Assembly: GCF_014650035.1 (NCBI RefSeq) | Contig: NZ_BMUE01000016.1 | Location: 1-64,000 of the forward strand | Direction: 5' to 3' | DNA length: 64,000 nt | Origin: Streptomyces lucensis JCM 4490 | Lineage (GTDB): Bacteria > Actinomycetota > Actinomycetes > Streptomycetales > Streptomycetaceae | Part shown: in pieces, positions 52,938-60,975 of the stretch | Layout: the number at the start of each line of letters is the position of its first letter | Position numbering within the stretch: position 1 is the first letter of the stretch | Made by a program: the position numbers and the translations under genes | Notes under the pieces: model-generated | The model's input: only the letters and a program-made list of their open reading frames with translations | What the model was told of the DNA's origin: nothing | The model's database searches: none

Positions 52938-53708
52938 TCAGACCCGGATGACCTGCGGGCCCAGCAGGGAGTAGCGGTGGGCCTCGGCGGCCGGCAGCAG
53001 GGTGCTCGTCACGATGGCCTCCAGCGCGTCGATCCCGGCGAACCGGCAGAAGCCGGCCACCCCGAACTTGGTGTGCACGCCGGCGAAGACGGTGCGCCGC
53101 GCGGCGCGGACGGCCTGGGCCTTGACCTCGGCGACCGCCGGGTCCGGGGTGGTGAGACCGTGCTCGCGGGAGATGCCGTTGGCGCCGATGTAGGCGAGGT
53201 CGATCACGAAGCCCGCCAGCATCTTCGTCGTCCAGTGGTCGACGGTCGCCAGCGTGCCGGCCCGGACCCGGCCGCCGAGGAGCAGGACCGAGACGTGTTC
53301 GGCCCCGGCCAGGGCGCCCGCGACCGGGAGGGACGCGGTGACCACGGTCAGCGGCCGGCCGGCAGGCAGGGACTGGGCGATGAGCTGCGGGGTGAAGCCC
53401 TCGTCCACGAAGACCGTCTCCGCCTCGCCGAGCAGCTCGGCCGCGGCGGCCGCGATCCGGCGCTTCTCGGGTACGTGGCTGGTGGCGCGGAAGGCGAGCG
53501 TCGTCTCGAACCCGGCGCTCTCGACCGGGTGGGCGCCGCCGTGCGTCCGGCGGACCAGGCCGTGGTCCTCCAGTGCGCGCAGGTCGCGCCGGACGGTCTC
53601 CCGGGCCACGCCCAGCTCGGCGGCGAGCGCGGTGACGTCGACCGAGCCGGCCGCGCGTGCGGCCCGCACGATCGCGTGCCGGCGTTCCTCCGCCGTCCTG
53701 GTGTTCAT
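52938..53708 (-). CDS. DeoR/GlpR family transcriptional regulator
   Basis: The 256-residue regulator has the DeoR helix-turn-helix (RRHAIVRAARAAGSVDVTALAAELGVARETVRRDLRALEDHGLVRRTHGGA, about 9-59) and the C-terminal sugar-phosphate sensor domain (VFVDEGFTPQLIAQSLP, TVDHWTTKMLAGFVIDLAYIGANGIS). Such proteins sense a phosphorylated sugar. It is the first gene upstream of the polyol importer and likely represses that operon. ATG 53708. Upstream DNA holds repeated GTGCCCGTTCGG motifs (53733-53744 and 53817-53828) that could be operator sites. Confidence 0.9.
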   Translation of the reverse strand: MNTRTAEERRHAIVRAARAAGSVDVTALAAELGVARETVRRDLRALEDHGLVRRTHGGAHPVESAGFETTLAFRATSHVPEKRRIAAAAAELLGEAETVFVDEGFTPQLIAQSLPAGRPLTVVTASLPVAGALAGAEHVSVLLLGGRVRAGTLATVDHWTTKMLAGFVIDLAYIGANGISREHGLTTPDPAVAEVKAQAVRAARRTVFAGVHTKFGVAGFCRFAGIDALEAIVTSTLLPAAEAHRYSLLGPQVIRV

Positions 53709-53905
53709 GCGCTCACCCGCTTCCTTGCCGAGGTGCCCGTTCGGTCCCACGGGAGAAGTTCTACAGCGGGCGTGCGGCGCGGACCAGGTCTGTCGTGCAA
53801 CCGATCCTGCCCGTGTGTGCCCGTTCGGCGCCTGGTGTGCCCGTCGCGGACCTGCGCGGCCGTTCCGGTGACGGGTGGGATCGGGCGGCCCGGATGCCCG
53901 AATGC

Positions 53906-53942
53906 GGCGGCGGGCGGGCCCGTTCGGTGCCCGCCCGCCGCC
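53906..53942. terminator. terminator downstream of the uronate dehydrogenase gene
   Basis: A perfect 14-bp stem (53906-53919 with 53929-53942) closes a nine-base loop, 35 bp beyond the stop codon. Confidence 0.85.
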
Positions 53943-53977
53943 GTGAGCGATCGTTTCCGGCCCGCGGGCCGCCCGCG

Positions 53978-54787
53978 TCAGTACGGCCAGCGGGGCGGGT
54001 CGGTCACGAAGTGGCCGCCGAGGTGGCTGTGCGCCGGGTTCTCGGGGTCGAGCTCGCCCTGTTCGGCGATGAGCTTGTTTGCGTAGGGCTCGGAGTCGTC
54101 CTGGGGTTCGTAACCGAGCGCCCGCGCGCTCGTGAGGTCCCACCACAGGCGGGTGTTGGCCGAGGAGCCGTGGACCACGGTGTGGCCGACCCCCTCGGCG
54201 GTCAGGGCCGCGTGGAAGAGGCGGGCGCCGTCGGCCGGGCTCATCCACACCGAGAGCATGCGCACGCTGGTCGGCTCCGGGAAGCAGGAGCCGATGCGCA
54301 CGGAGACGGTCTCCAGGCCGTGCTTGTCCCAGTAGAGCTGGGCGAGGTCCTCACCGAAGGACTTGGACAGGCCGTAGAAGGTGTCGGGGCGGCGCGGGGT
54401 GCCGACGGGGATCAGCGCCTCGCCCGCGCGCGGGGCGGGGGTGAAACCGACGGCGTGGTTCGAGGAGGCGAAGACGATCCGGGGCACGCCTTCGAGGCGG
54501 GCGGCCTCGTACACGTTGTAGGTGCCCTCGATGTTCGACCTCAGGATCTTCCCGAACGGCGCCTCCAGGGAGATGCCCGCGAGATGGATGATCGCGTCCA
54601 CGCCCCGCACCGCCTCGCGCAGCGAGTCCGCGTCGGTGAGGTCGGCGGTGATCGCGTCGGGCTCGCCCTCGATGGGGCGTACGTCGAACAGGCGCAGCGT
54701 GTAGCCGTACTCGGGCAGCAGGGACCGCATCAGGCTGCCGAGCCCGCCGGCGGCGCCGGTGAGCAGGACGGTGCGGGGAGCGGGCAT
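53978..54787 (-). CDS. udh: NAD-dependent uronate dehydrogenase (SDR family)
   Basis: The 269-residue extended-SDR protein has the Rossmann motif LLTGAAGGLGSLMR, the catalytic set Ser (VFASSNHAVG), Tyr136-xxx-Lys (TFYGLSKSFGED) and the substrate loop IGSCFPEPTSVRMLSVWMS that is typical of uronate dehydrogenases. It oxidises galacturonate or glucuronate to the aldarolactone. The divergently transcribed KdgD gene is 237 bp away, and together they form part of the oxidative hexuronate pathway. The ATG at 54787 is followed by MPAPRTVLLTG. Substrate preference cannot be told. Confidence 0.86.
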   Translation of the reverse strand: MPAPRTVLLTGAAGGLGSLMRSLLPEYGYTLRLFDVRPIEGEPDAITADLTDADSLREAVRGVDAIIHLAGISLEAPFGKILRSNIEGTYNVYEAARLEGVPRIVFASSNHAVGFTPAPRAGEALIPVGTPRRPDTFYGLSKSFGEDLAQLYWDKHGLETVSVRIGSCFPEPTSVRMLSVWMSPADGARLFHAALTAEGVGHTVVHGSSANTRLWWDLTSARALGYEPQDDSEPYANKLIAEQGELDPENPAHSHLGGHFVTDPPRWPY

Positions 54788-54976
54788 CCTCGGTCTCCTT
54801 GATCGCCTCGATCGACTGGTGAACGGCCCTGTGCATGGACACCATTCACATCCGTGGACACGCTAGGAAGGGGTGGCTGATCTCGTCAAGTGTGCCGTGG
54901 GGTGGGGAAATCGGCTGCCGTGTCGCGGGTGCGCCCGCTTGACCCGTGCCGAGAGGGGCCCGTAGCGTGGAGGCGT

Positions 54977-55005
54977 TCAGAAATATAAACAGCGATCAGA
55001 ATTAT
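54977..55005. promoter_or_regulatory. direct repeat TCAGAA(A/T)TAT upstream of kdgD
   Basis: TCAGAAATAT (54977-54986) and TCAGAATTAT (54996-55005) are spaced 19 bp apart, about two helical turns, just upstream of the kdgD start. The region is AT-rich. They may be operator half-sites or overlap the promoter. On the udh side, TGGACAC is also repeated (54836-54842 and 54855-54861). Confidence 0.4.
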
Positions 55006-55024
55006 GCACCGCCAGGGAGCGCCC

Positions 55025-55972
55025 GTGACGCCAGCCCCTCTCGCCGACCGGCTCCGCGAACCGAGCGGACCGCTGTTCTTCCCCGTCACGGCCTACGGCC
55101 CCGGCCCCGGCGCGCCCGTCGACCTCGCCGTCTACCGCGCCCATGTGCGCGAAGGCGTCGCGGCCGGCGCCGCCGCCGTCTTCGCCTGCTGCGGCACCGG
55201 TGAGTTCCACGCCCTGCTGCCGGAGGAGTTCGAGGCCTGCGTCCGGGCCGCGGTCGAGGCGGCCGAGGGGCGGGTGCCCGTCGTCGCCGGCACCGGCTAC
55301 GGCACCGCGCTCGCCGTGCGCCACGCGCGCATCGCCGAGGAGGCGGGCGCCGACGGACTGCTCGCCATGCCCCCGTACCTGGTGGTCGCCGGGCAGGAGG
55401 GCCTGCTGCGCCACTACCGCGAGATCGCCGCCGCCACCCCCCTGCCCGTCATCGTCTACCAGCGCGACAACGCCGTCTTCGCCCCGGACACCGTCGCCGC
55501 GCTCGCCCGCACCGACGGCGTCATCGGCCTGAAGGACGGCCTCGGCGACCTCGACCTCATGCAGCGGACCGTCAGCGCCGTGCGCACCGAGGTCCCCGGC
55601 GACTTCCTGTACTTCAACGGCCTGCCGACCGCCGAGCAGACCCAGCTCGCCTACCGCGCCCTCGGCATCACCCTGTACTCCTCGGCCGTCTTCTGCTTCG
55701 CCCCGAAGATCGCCCTCGCCTTCCACCGGGCGCTCGGCTCGGGCGACGAGGCCACCGCGCGGCGCCTCCTGGACGGCTTCTACGGCCCGTTCGTGGAGCT
55801 GCGCGCACAGGGCCGGGGCTACGCCGTCTCCCTCGTCAAGGCCGGCGTACGGCTGCGCGGCCTGGACGTCGGCGGGGTCCGGCCGCCCCTGGACGAGCCG
55901 GGCGAGGACCATGTCAAACAGCTCGCCCGGCTGATCGAACGCGGACACGCGCTGCTGGCGGAGGACGCGTGA
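55025..55972 (+). CDS. kdgD: 5-dehydro-4-deoxyglucarate dehydratase (KdgD)
   Basis: The 315-residue protein is a DapA-fold dehydratase/decarboxylase of the KdgD group: LREPSGPLFFPVTAYG at the start, CCGTGEFHALLPEEFEACVRA as the phosphate/carboxylate loop, VIVYQRDNAVFAPDT and the Schiff-base lysine in VIGLKDGLGDLDLMQR. It converts 5-keto-4-deoxyglucarate to alpha-ketoglutarate semialdehyde in aldarate catabolism. GTG 55025 follows GGGAG. Its stop overlaps the next gene by GTGA. It is divergent from the uronate dehydrogenase gene. Confidence 0.9.
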   Translation: MTPAPLADRLREPSGPLFFPVTAYGPGPGAPVDLAVYRAHVREGVAAGAAAVFACCGTGEFHALLPEEFEACVRAAVEAAEGRVPVVAGTGYGTALAVRHARIAEEAGADGLLAMPPYLVVAGQEGLLRHYREIAAATPLPVIVYQRDNAVFAPDTVAALARTDGVIGLKDGLGDLDLMQRTVSAVRTEVPGDFLYFNGLPTAEQTQLAYRALGITLYSSAVFCFAPKIALAFHRALGSGDEATARRLLDGFYGPFVELRAQGRGYAVSLVKAGVRLRGLDVGGVRPPLDEPGEDHVKQLARLIERGHALLAEDA

Positions 55973-57132
55973 GGGCCTCGGCGTTCGTCTACCCCTGGGA
56001 CGTCAACGGCGACCCCGCGGCCCCCGCGCGCATCGCCGGGCTCGGCGTCGGACAGGTCACCCTCGCCGCCGCCTACCACTCCACCCGGGCCCTGACCCCC
56101 CGCCACCCGCGCCACCGCGTCGTCACCGCCGAGTACGCGGCCGTCCTCTACCCCCCGGACACCCGCTGGACGGGTCGCGCCCTGCGGCCGTACCCCGCCG
56201 GCCGGTGGGCCCCCGGCGACGCCTACGGCGACGCGGCGCAGGCCCTCACCGGGGCCGGCCTGGAGGTGCACACCTGGGTCGTCCTCGCGTACAACTCCCG
56301 CCTCGGCGCCGAGCACCCGGACACCTCCGTCGTCAACGCCTACGGCGACCGCTATCCGTGGGCGCCCTGCATCGCCCAGCCCGCCACCCGCGCGTACCTG
56401 GTCGACCTGGCCGCCGAGGCCGCCGTACGCCCCGGCGCGCACGGCACCGGACTGGAGTCACTCGGCTGGTACGGCCTGCAGCACCTGCACGCCCACGACA
56501 AGACCTCCGGCGTCGGGCTCGGGGAGGCCGGGCAGTACCTGATGTCGCTGTGCTTCTGCCCGTCCTGCCGCACGGGCTACGCCGGGCAGGGACTCGCGGC
56601 CGGCGAGGCGGCGGCGGCCGTGCGGACCGCGCTGGAACCGCTGTGGCGCGGCGCCCCGGACGACGGGGGCTGGCCCACGGTCGAGAAGCTGCTCGGCGAG
56701 GACGCGGCGGCCGCCACGCGCGCGTGGCGCGACACGACCGCCCGCACCCTCCAGGAGGAGGCCGTCGCCGCCGTGCGCGCCGCCGCGCCCGACGGCTTCC
56801 GGCTACTGGTCCACGCCGACCCGGTCTCCTACCACTGCGGTGCCAACGCGGGCGTCGACCCCGCCCACATCCTCTCCGTCGCCGACGGCGTGGTGGTGCC
56901 CTGCACGGACGGTACGGACCGGCTGGCGCCCTTCGCCGGGCGGGCGGCCGGGCGGAGGGTCCTGGCCGCCAACCTCACGGTGGTCGCCGGAATGGGCGGC
57001 AGCCCCGGCACGCTCGCCGCGGACGCGGCACGAGCGCGTGCCGCAGGCGCGACGGAACTGCGGCTGTATCACGCCGGGCTGGCGTCGGACGACGACTTGG
57101 CCGCGGTGCGCGAGGCGCTGCCGGCCCGGTGA
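55969..57132 (+). CDS. uncharacterised protein, possible TIM-barrel glycosidase-like
   Basis: The 387-residue protein is translationally coupled to kdgD (GTGA overlap). It reads as an alternating beta/alpha protein: VGQVTLAAAYHSTRALTPRHPRHRVV, EVHTWVVLAYNSRLG (about 99-113), LGWYGLQHLHAHDKTSG (about 165-181), FCPSCRTGYAGQG, FRLLVHADPVSYH and LRLYHAGLASDDDL at the end. The aromatic and acidic residues at strand ends suggest a sugar-binding TIM barrel like a glycoside hydrolase, but I do not recognise a family. No signal peptide is seen, so it is intracellular. Its 3' end overlaps the convergent MFS gene by 64 bp. Given the context, a role on a uronate-containing substrate is a guess. Confidence 0.7.
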   Translation: MRASAFVYPWDVNGDPAAPARIAGLGVGQVTLAAAYHSTRALTPRHPRHRVVTAEYAAVLYPPDTRWTGRALRPYPAGRWAPGDAYGDAAQALTGAGLEVHTWVVLAYNSRLGAEHPDTSVVNAYGDRYPWAPCIAQPATRAYLVDLAAEAAVRPGAHGTGLESLGWYGLQHLHAHDKTSGVGLGEAGQYLMSLCFCPSCRTGYAGQGLAAGEAAAAVRTALEPLWRGAPDDGGWPTVEKLLGEDAAAATRAWRDTTARTLQEEAVAAVRAAAPDGFRLLVHADPVSYHCGANAGVDPAHILSVADGVVVPCTDGTDRLAPFAGRAAGRRVLAANLTVVAGMGGSPGTLAADAARARAAGATELRLYHAGLASDDDLAAVREALPAR

Positions 57133-58301
57133 GCCAGGGCGGCCCCCGTGGCGAGCAGCGCGCCGCCGTACAGCGGCAGCAGCAGCCCGGGGCCGGCCAG
57201 TTCGACCAGGCCGGCCCCCACGGCCAGCCCGAGCACGTTCGGGGTGAGGACCAGCGTGTTGGCGGTGGCCGTCGCGCGGCCGAGCAGCGGGCCGGGGGTC
57301 TCGCGCTGCACGGCGGTGAACGCGGCGATCAGCACGCAGGGCAGGCCCACACCGGCCGCCAGGCCGGTCACCAGGGCCACCGGGTCCGACGGCACGGCCC
57401 GCGCGGCCACCGCGGCCCCGGTCAGCGCGATCCCCGCCGCCGCGAACCGGCGCGCGCCCAGCCGGCGCAGCGCGGGCCCCGAGCACAGCCCGACCGCCAC
57501 CGAACCGGCGCCCTGGAAGGCGTACAGCACACCCGCGTAGGCCGGGGAGTGGCCGAGGCGGTCGACGACGGCGTACACCGAGGAACCGGCGAGCGCGGCC
57601 AGCAGCATCGTCGTACCGCCCGCCGCGACCAGGGGCCGCAGGACGGGGTGCCCCCACAGGTGCCGGACGCCCTGCGCGGTCTGGGCGAGCCGCCCGCCGC
57701 CGGACCGGACGGGCCGCTCCTCGCGCACCCGCAGCAGGGCGCACGCGCCGGCGGCGAGGAGGAAGGTGACGGCGTCCAGGCAGGCCACGGCCGGACCGCC
57801 GCAGAGCGCGTACAGACCCGCTCCCGTCAGCGGGGCGACGAGTTTCATGCCCTCCGTCACGGCCGTCCGCAGCCCGTTGAAGTCGCCGAGGAGCTCCGGG
57901 GCGACGACGGCGGCGACCAGGGCCGACTCGGCGGCGTCGTGGACGACGCCGACGGCGCCGTACAGGAACAGCACGGTGAACAGCAGCCACAGGCGGCCGC
58001 GGGAGTCGACGGCGAACAGGGTGAGGAGCAGCGTCGCGAGGCCCAGGTTCGCCACGACGAGCAGGGGCCGGCGCCGCGTCCGGTCGGCGAGGGCGCCGAG
58101 CGCCGGGCCGGCCGGCGTGGGCGCCCACATGGCGAGCACGCACAGGGCGGCCAGGCCGTCGGACCCCGTGAGGTCCTTCACCCACACCCCCGAAGCCAGC
58201 CACATCGAGGAGGTGCCGAAGGCGGACACCACCACGCCGCCGAGGTAGAGGCGCGCATTGCGGTCCCGCAGCACGCGGATCACGGACCAGGAAGTCGTCA
58301 T
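57069..58301 (-). CDS. MFS transporter (efflux type)
   Basis: The 410-residue protein has about twelve predicted helices. It begins MTTSWSVIRVLRDRNARLYLGGVVVSAFGTSSMWLASGVWVKDLTG and has the loop 2/3 motif GALADRTRRRPLLVV. It resembles the MFS-3/enterobactin-exporter-like group. The last residues (SASRTAAKSSSDASPA) form a hydrophilic tail, and the coding region overlaps the neighbouring convergent gene by 64 bp. Substrate unknown. Confidence 0.85.
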   Translation of the reverse strand: MTTSWSVIRVLRDRNARLYLGGVVVSAFGTSSMWLASGVWVKDLTGSDGLAALCVLAMWAPTPAGPALGALADRTRRRPLLVVANLGLATLLLTLFAVDSRGRLWLLFTVLFLYGAVGVVHDAAESALVAAVVAPELLGDFNGLRTAVTEGMKLVAPLTGAGLYALCGGPAVACLDAVTFLLAAGACALLRVREERPVRSGGGRLAQTAQGVRHLWGHPVLRPLVAAGGTTMLLAALAGSSVYAVVDRLGHSPAYAGVLYAFQGAGSVAVGLCSGPALRRLGARRFAAAGIALTGAAVAARAVPSDPVALVTGLAAGVGLPCVLIAAFTAVQRETPGPLLGRATATANTLVLTPNVLGLAVGAGLVELAGPGLLLPLYGGALLATGAALAHRAGSASRTAAKSSSDASPA

Positions 58302-58432
58302 GCCCGCTCATCGTGGTCCTGAGGCGGGGGCCGCGGCATCGGGAAGATGCCCTATCGGCGGCACCGATGAGTTCCGGGGACCCGGACGGTCAGTCCTTCG
58401 TACGCACTACGCGACCTTCGAAGGAGTGCGCC

Positions 58433-59020
58433 ATGACCATGGTGGATCTCGGCCCGCAGACCCGGATCGTGGCGCGGCTCGCCACGGCCGTGACCGATGA
58501 GCGGCTCACGGCCGCCACGCCGTGCCCCGGCCTGCCGGTGCGCAACCTGCTCGGCCACGTCCTCCACCTGTCGGTGGCCTTCCGCGACGCCGCCCGCAAG
58601 GACCTCGGCCCGACGACCGACACCAGCCCGGACGCCACCGTCCCGGACATCGGGCCCGGCTGGCGCGAGGAGCTGGCCGAGGCGCTGGACGACCTGGCCG
58701 ACGCCTGGCGCGACCCGGCGGCCTGGACCGGCTCCACCCGGGCCGGCGGCGTGGACCTGCCGGGAGCGGTCGCGGGAGCGGTCGTCGCCGACGAGCTGGT
58801 GGTCCACGGCTGGGACCTGGCCCGCGCGACGGGGCAGCGCTACGACCCCGACCCCGATGCCCTCGACGCGGCCCACGGCTTCCTCCTCGCCGCCGCCGGG
58901 GACGCCGGCCGCGGCAACGGCGTCTTCGGCCCCGTCGTCCCCGTACCGCAGGACGCCCCCCTGCTGGACCGGGCGGTGGGGCTGAGCGGCCGGGACCCGG
59001 GGTGGCGGCCGGCTGAGTAG
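58433..59020 (+). CDS. TIGR03086/mycothiol-dependent maleylpyruvate isomerase-like (DinB-fold) protein
   Basis: The 195-residue protein matches the actinobacterial MDMPI/TIGR03086 group: TPCPGLPVRNLLGHVLHLSVAFRDAARKD near residue 30-58 (the metal histidine in GHVLH), and VVADELVVHGWDLARATGQ (about 122-140) with the second metal-binding HGWDLA. These DinB-fold proteins act in thiol-dependent chemistry or have unknown roles. ATG 58433 follows AAGGAG. It starts divergently from the MFS gene, 131 bp away. Confidence 0.85.
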   Translation: MTMVDLGPQTRIVARLATAVTDERLTAATPCPGLPVRNLLGHVLHLSVAFRDAARKDLGPTTDTSPDATVPDIGPGWREELAEALDDLADAWRDPAAWTGSTRAGGVDLPGAVAGAVVADELVVHGWDLARATGQRYDPDPDALDAAHGFLLAAAGDAGRGNGVFGPVVPVPQDAPLLDRAVGLSGRDPGWRPAE

Positions 59021-59202
59021 CCCGTCCGCGGCATGAGCACCCGGACCGGTGCGCCGGCCCCGCCGCGCCGGTTCACGGCTCGCACGACGCCACCCCTGAC
59101 GGTGCTCTTCCCCGTGTTCACGCCGCCCGCCCCCTGACCGGCCGGGGTTCCGGCTCGTTTCGGTCAGCCGGGACGGGGCGGCGGGCGTCGTACCCTCCTC
59201 CC

Positions 59203-59964
59203 ATGCCGCTCACCCTGACCGTCCTCGGCACCGCCTCGCCGCACCCCGGCCCCGGCCGGCCCTGCTCCGGGTACCTGCTGTCCGGCGGCGGCGCCGAGGT
59301 GTGGGTGGACGCCGGGCCCGGCACGTTCGCCGCGTTGCAGCAGCACACGGACCCGGCGCGGCTCACCGCGATCTGGATCTCGCACCTGCACGCCGACCAC
59401 AGCGCCGACCTGCTGTCCGCCGCCTACGCCTTCGCCTTCGGCGGGATGATGCCGGCCGCGCCCGTCCCGGTCTACGCCCCGCGGGACTGCGCCCGTCGGC
59501 TGGCCGGCTTCTTCGGACGCCCCGACACCGGCTTCCTCGAAACCGTCTTCGACTTCCGTGACCTGCACGACGGCCACGACGTCCGGCACTGGAACCTCCG
59601 CCTCACCGCCCGCGCCGTCGCCCACGGCACCGAGGCGTACGGCCTGCGCGCCGAATGCCAGGGCAGTGTGCTCGCGTACTCCGGGGACAGCGGACCGTGC
59701 GCCGCGCTCACCGAACTCGCCGCCCTCGCCGACCTGTTCCTGTGCGAGGCGGACGTCGACGCGCATCGCGACGGCGAACACCCCGGACCGGTGCACCTGA
59801 CGCCGGAGGACGCCGGCCGCATCGCCCGTGACGCCCGCGTGCGCGAACTGCTCGTCACCCATGTCGGGCCCGGTCTCACCCGCGAGTCGGCCACCGCACG
59901 GGCCGCCGCCGTCGCCGGCCGGCCCACCGGCACGGCGCGCGAGGGCGACACCCGCACCTTCTGA
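59203..59964 (+). CDS. MBL-fold metallo-hydrolase (RNase Z-like)
   Basis: The 253-residue protein has the metallo-beta-lactamase motif HLHADHSAD (about 65-73), then LTARAVAHGTEAYGLR, YSGDSGPCAAL as the metal aspartate loop, HLTPEDAGRIARDARVRELLVTHVGP at the end. This is the RNase Z/arylsulfatase-like MBL subtype. Known members act on tRNA 3' ends or as small-molecule hydrolases; sequence alone does not choose. ATG 59203. The decayed pectate lyase gene lies just downstream. Confidence 0.83.
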   Translation: MPLTLTVLGTASPHPGPGRPCSGYLLSGGGAEVWVDAGPGTFAALQQHTDPARLTAIWISHLHADHSADLLSAAYAFAFGGMMPAAPVPVYAPRDCARRLAGFFGRPDTGFLETVFDFRDLHDGHDVRHWNLRLTARAVAHGTEAYGLRAECQGSVLAYSGDSGPCAALTELAALADLFLCEADVDAHRDGEHPGPVHLTPEDAGRIARDARVRELLVTHVGPGLTRESATARAAAVAGRPTGTAREGDTRTF

Positions 59965-60028
59965 GGCGCTTCGCGACTTCCTTCGTCAGAAGCATTGACG
60001 AAATCCGGGCCCCTCCTACCTTCAACGC

Positions 60029-60045
60029 GTCGTACTTCGTACGAC
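60029..60045. promoter_or_regulatory. palindrome GTCGTAC-TTC-GTACGAC upstream of the pectate lyase remnant
   Basis: A perfect 7-bp inverted repeat with a 3-bp spacer, followed directly by CATATATG. It sits 39 bp upstream of the old start codon and is likely the operator of the once-functional gene. Confidence 0.55.
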
Positions 60046-60083
60046 ATATATGAGACGCGATATGGGAGATCCGAGAGGGCCGC

Positions 60084-60576
60084 ATGACCTCTGTGCCCAC
60101 ACCGATCCCGTCCCGCACGCAGCGACAGCGCCGCCACGGCCGCCGTGGACCGTGGGCACCTGAAGGTCACCTTCCACCACAACCTGTTCCGCGACCTGGT
60201 CGAGCGGGCACCGCGCGTCCGCTTCTGGCAGGTGGACTCGTACGACAACCACTTCGTCGCCGGTGACGGCTGGTCCTACAGCTACGGCATCGGCATGGAG
60301 TCCCAACTGGTCGCCGAGCGCAACGCGTTCACACTGCCGTAGGGGACGGGCGCCGGGTCGGTCCTCAAGAAGTGGAAGGAGGCACCGGTCACCGCGGCCG
60401 ACAACTACGTCAACGGCGTGCGCACCGACCTGATCGCCGTCCACAACGCCGAAGTGCCGGGCGGGATCCTCCGGCCCGGGGCCGGCTGGACCCCGGTCCT
60501 GCGGACCGGTGTCGACCGGCCGCAGGCCGTCCCCGCCCTCGTCGACCACCACGCGGGCGCCGGGCGCCTGCGCTGA
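60084..60576 (+). pseudogene. pectate lyase remnant (deletion, frameshift and internal stop)
   Basis: The ATG at 60084 begins a typical export n-region (MTSVPTPIPSRTQRQRRH). By about 60140 the reading jumps to another frame, encoding DRGHLKVTFHHNLFRDLVERAPRVRF and SYDNHFVAGDG, the conserved middle of secreted polysaccharide lyase family 1 pectate lyases. This continues through an in-frame TAG at 60340-60342 (after FTLP) and goes on with GAGSVLKKWKEAPVTAADNYVNGV... to TGA 60574-60576. The central catalytic region is deleted, so it cannot work. It would have fed the uronate enzymes (udh, kdgD) 5 kb to the left. Confidence 0.85.
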
Positions 60577-60603
60577 AGGGGTGCCGACAGCACCCCCTCC
60601 GCC

Positions 60604-60975
60604 TCACTGGACGGTCACGCCGACGTCTTCCGGGTCCGGGAGTTCCGTGGGAGCGGTGTCGCCGTACCACGTCAGTTCGAGGGCGGAGAGCCGTCCGTCA
60701 CCGACCCAGACGAGCAGTTCGCCGGAGAGGCCGCCCGAGGCGTCCGTGACGGTGCCCGTGGCCGGAAGGACACCGTCCGCGATCGGTGCTCGCGGGGCCG
60801 GCCCGGACACGTCCAGGTCGACGCTCGGCGACTCGGCCCCCCAGTGACCGGTGACGCGTGCCGCCGCGACCTGTTCCCTCAGCTCCCGTGCGCCGGGGAA
60901 CTCCGGCGAGAGCAGTTTGCGCAGTACGCGCTGTTCGAGGGCGGACAGGGGCCGGGGAGTGGTGCGATCGGTCAT
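60604..60975 (-). CDS. putative immunity protein for the adjacent RHS toxin
   Basis: The 123-residue acidic protein (MTDRTTPRPLSALEQRVLRKLLSPEFPGARELREQVAAARVTGHWGAE...) starts with a helix and continues with beta strands (GELLVWVGDGRLSALELTWYGDTAPTELPDPEDV). It resembles small SMI1/YwqJ-type or other immunity proteins only in size, charge and position; I do not recognise the family. Its ATG overlaps the stop of the RHS gene (ATGA), the standard toxin-immunity arrangement. Confidence 0.65.
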   Translation of the reverse strand: MTDRTTPRPLSALEQRVLRKLLSPEFPGARELREQVAAARVTGHWGAESPSVDLDVSGPAPRAPIADGVLPATGTVTDASGGLSGELLVWVGDGRLSALELTWYGDTAPTELPDPEDVGVTVQ

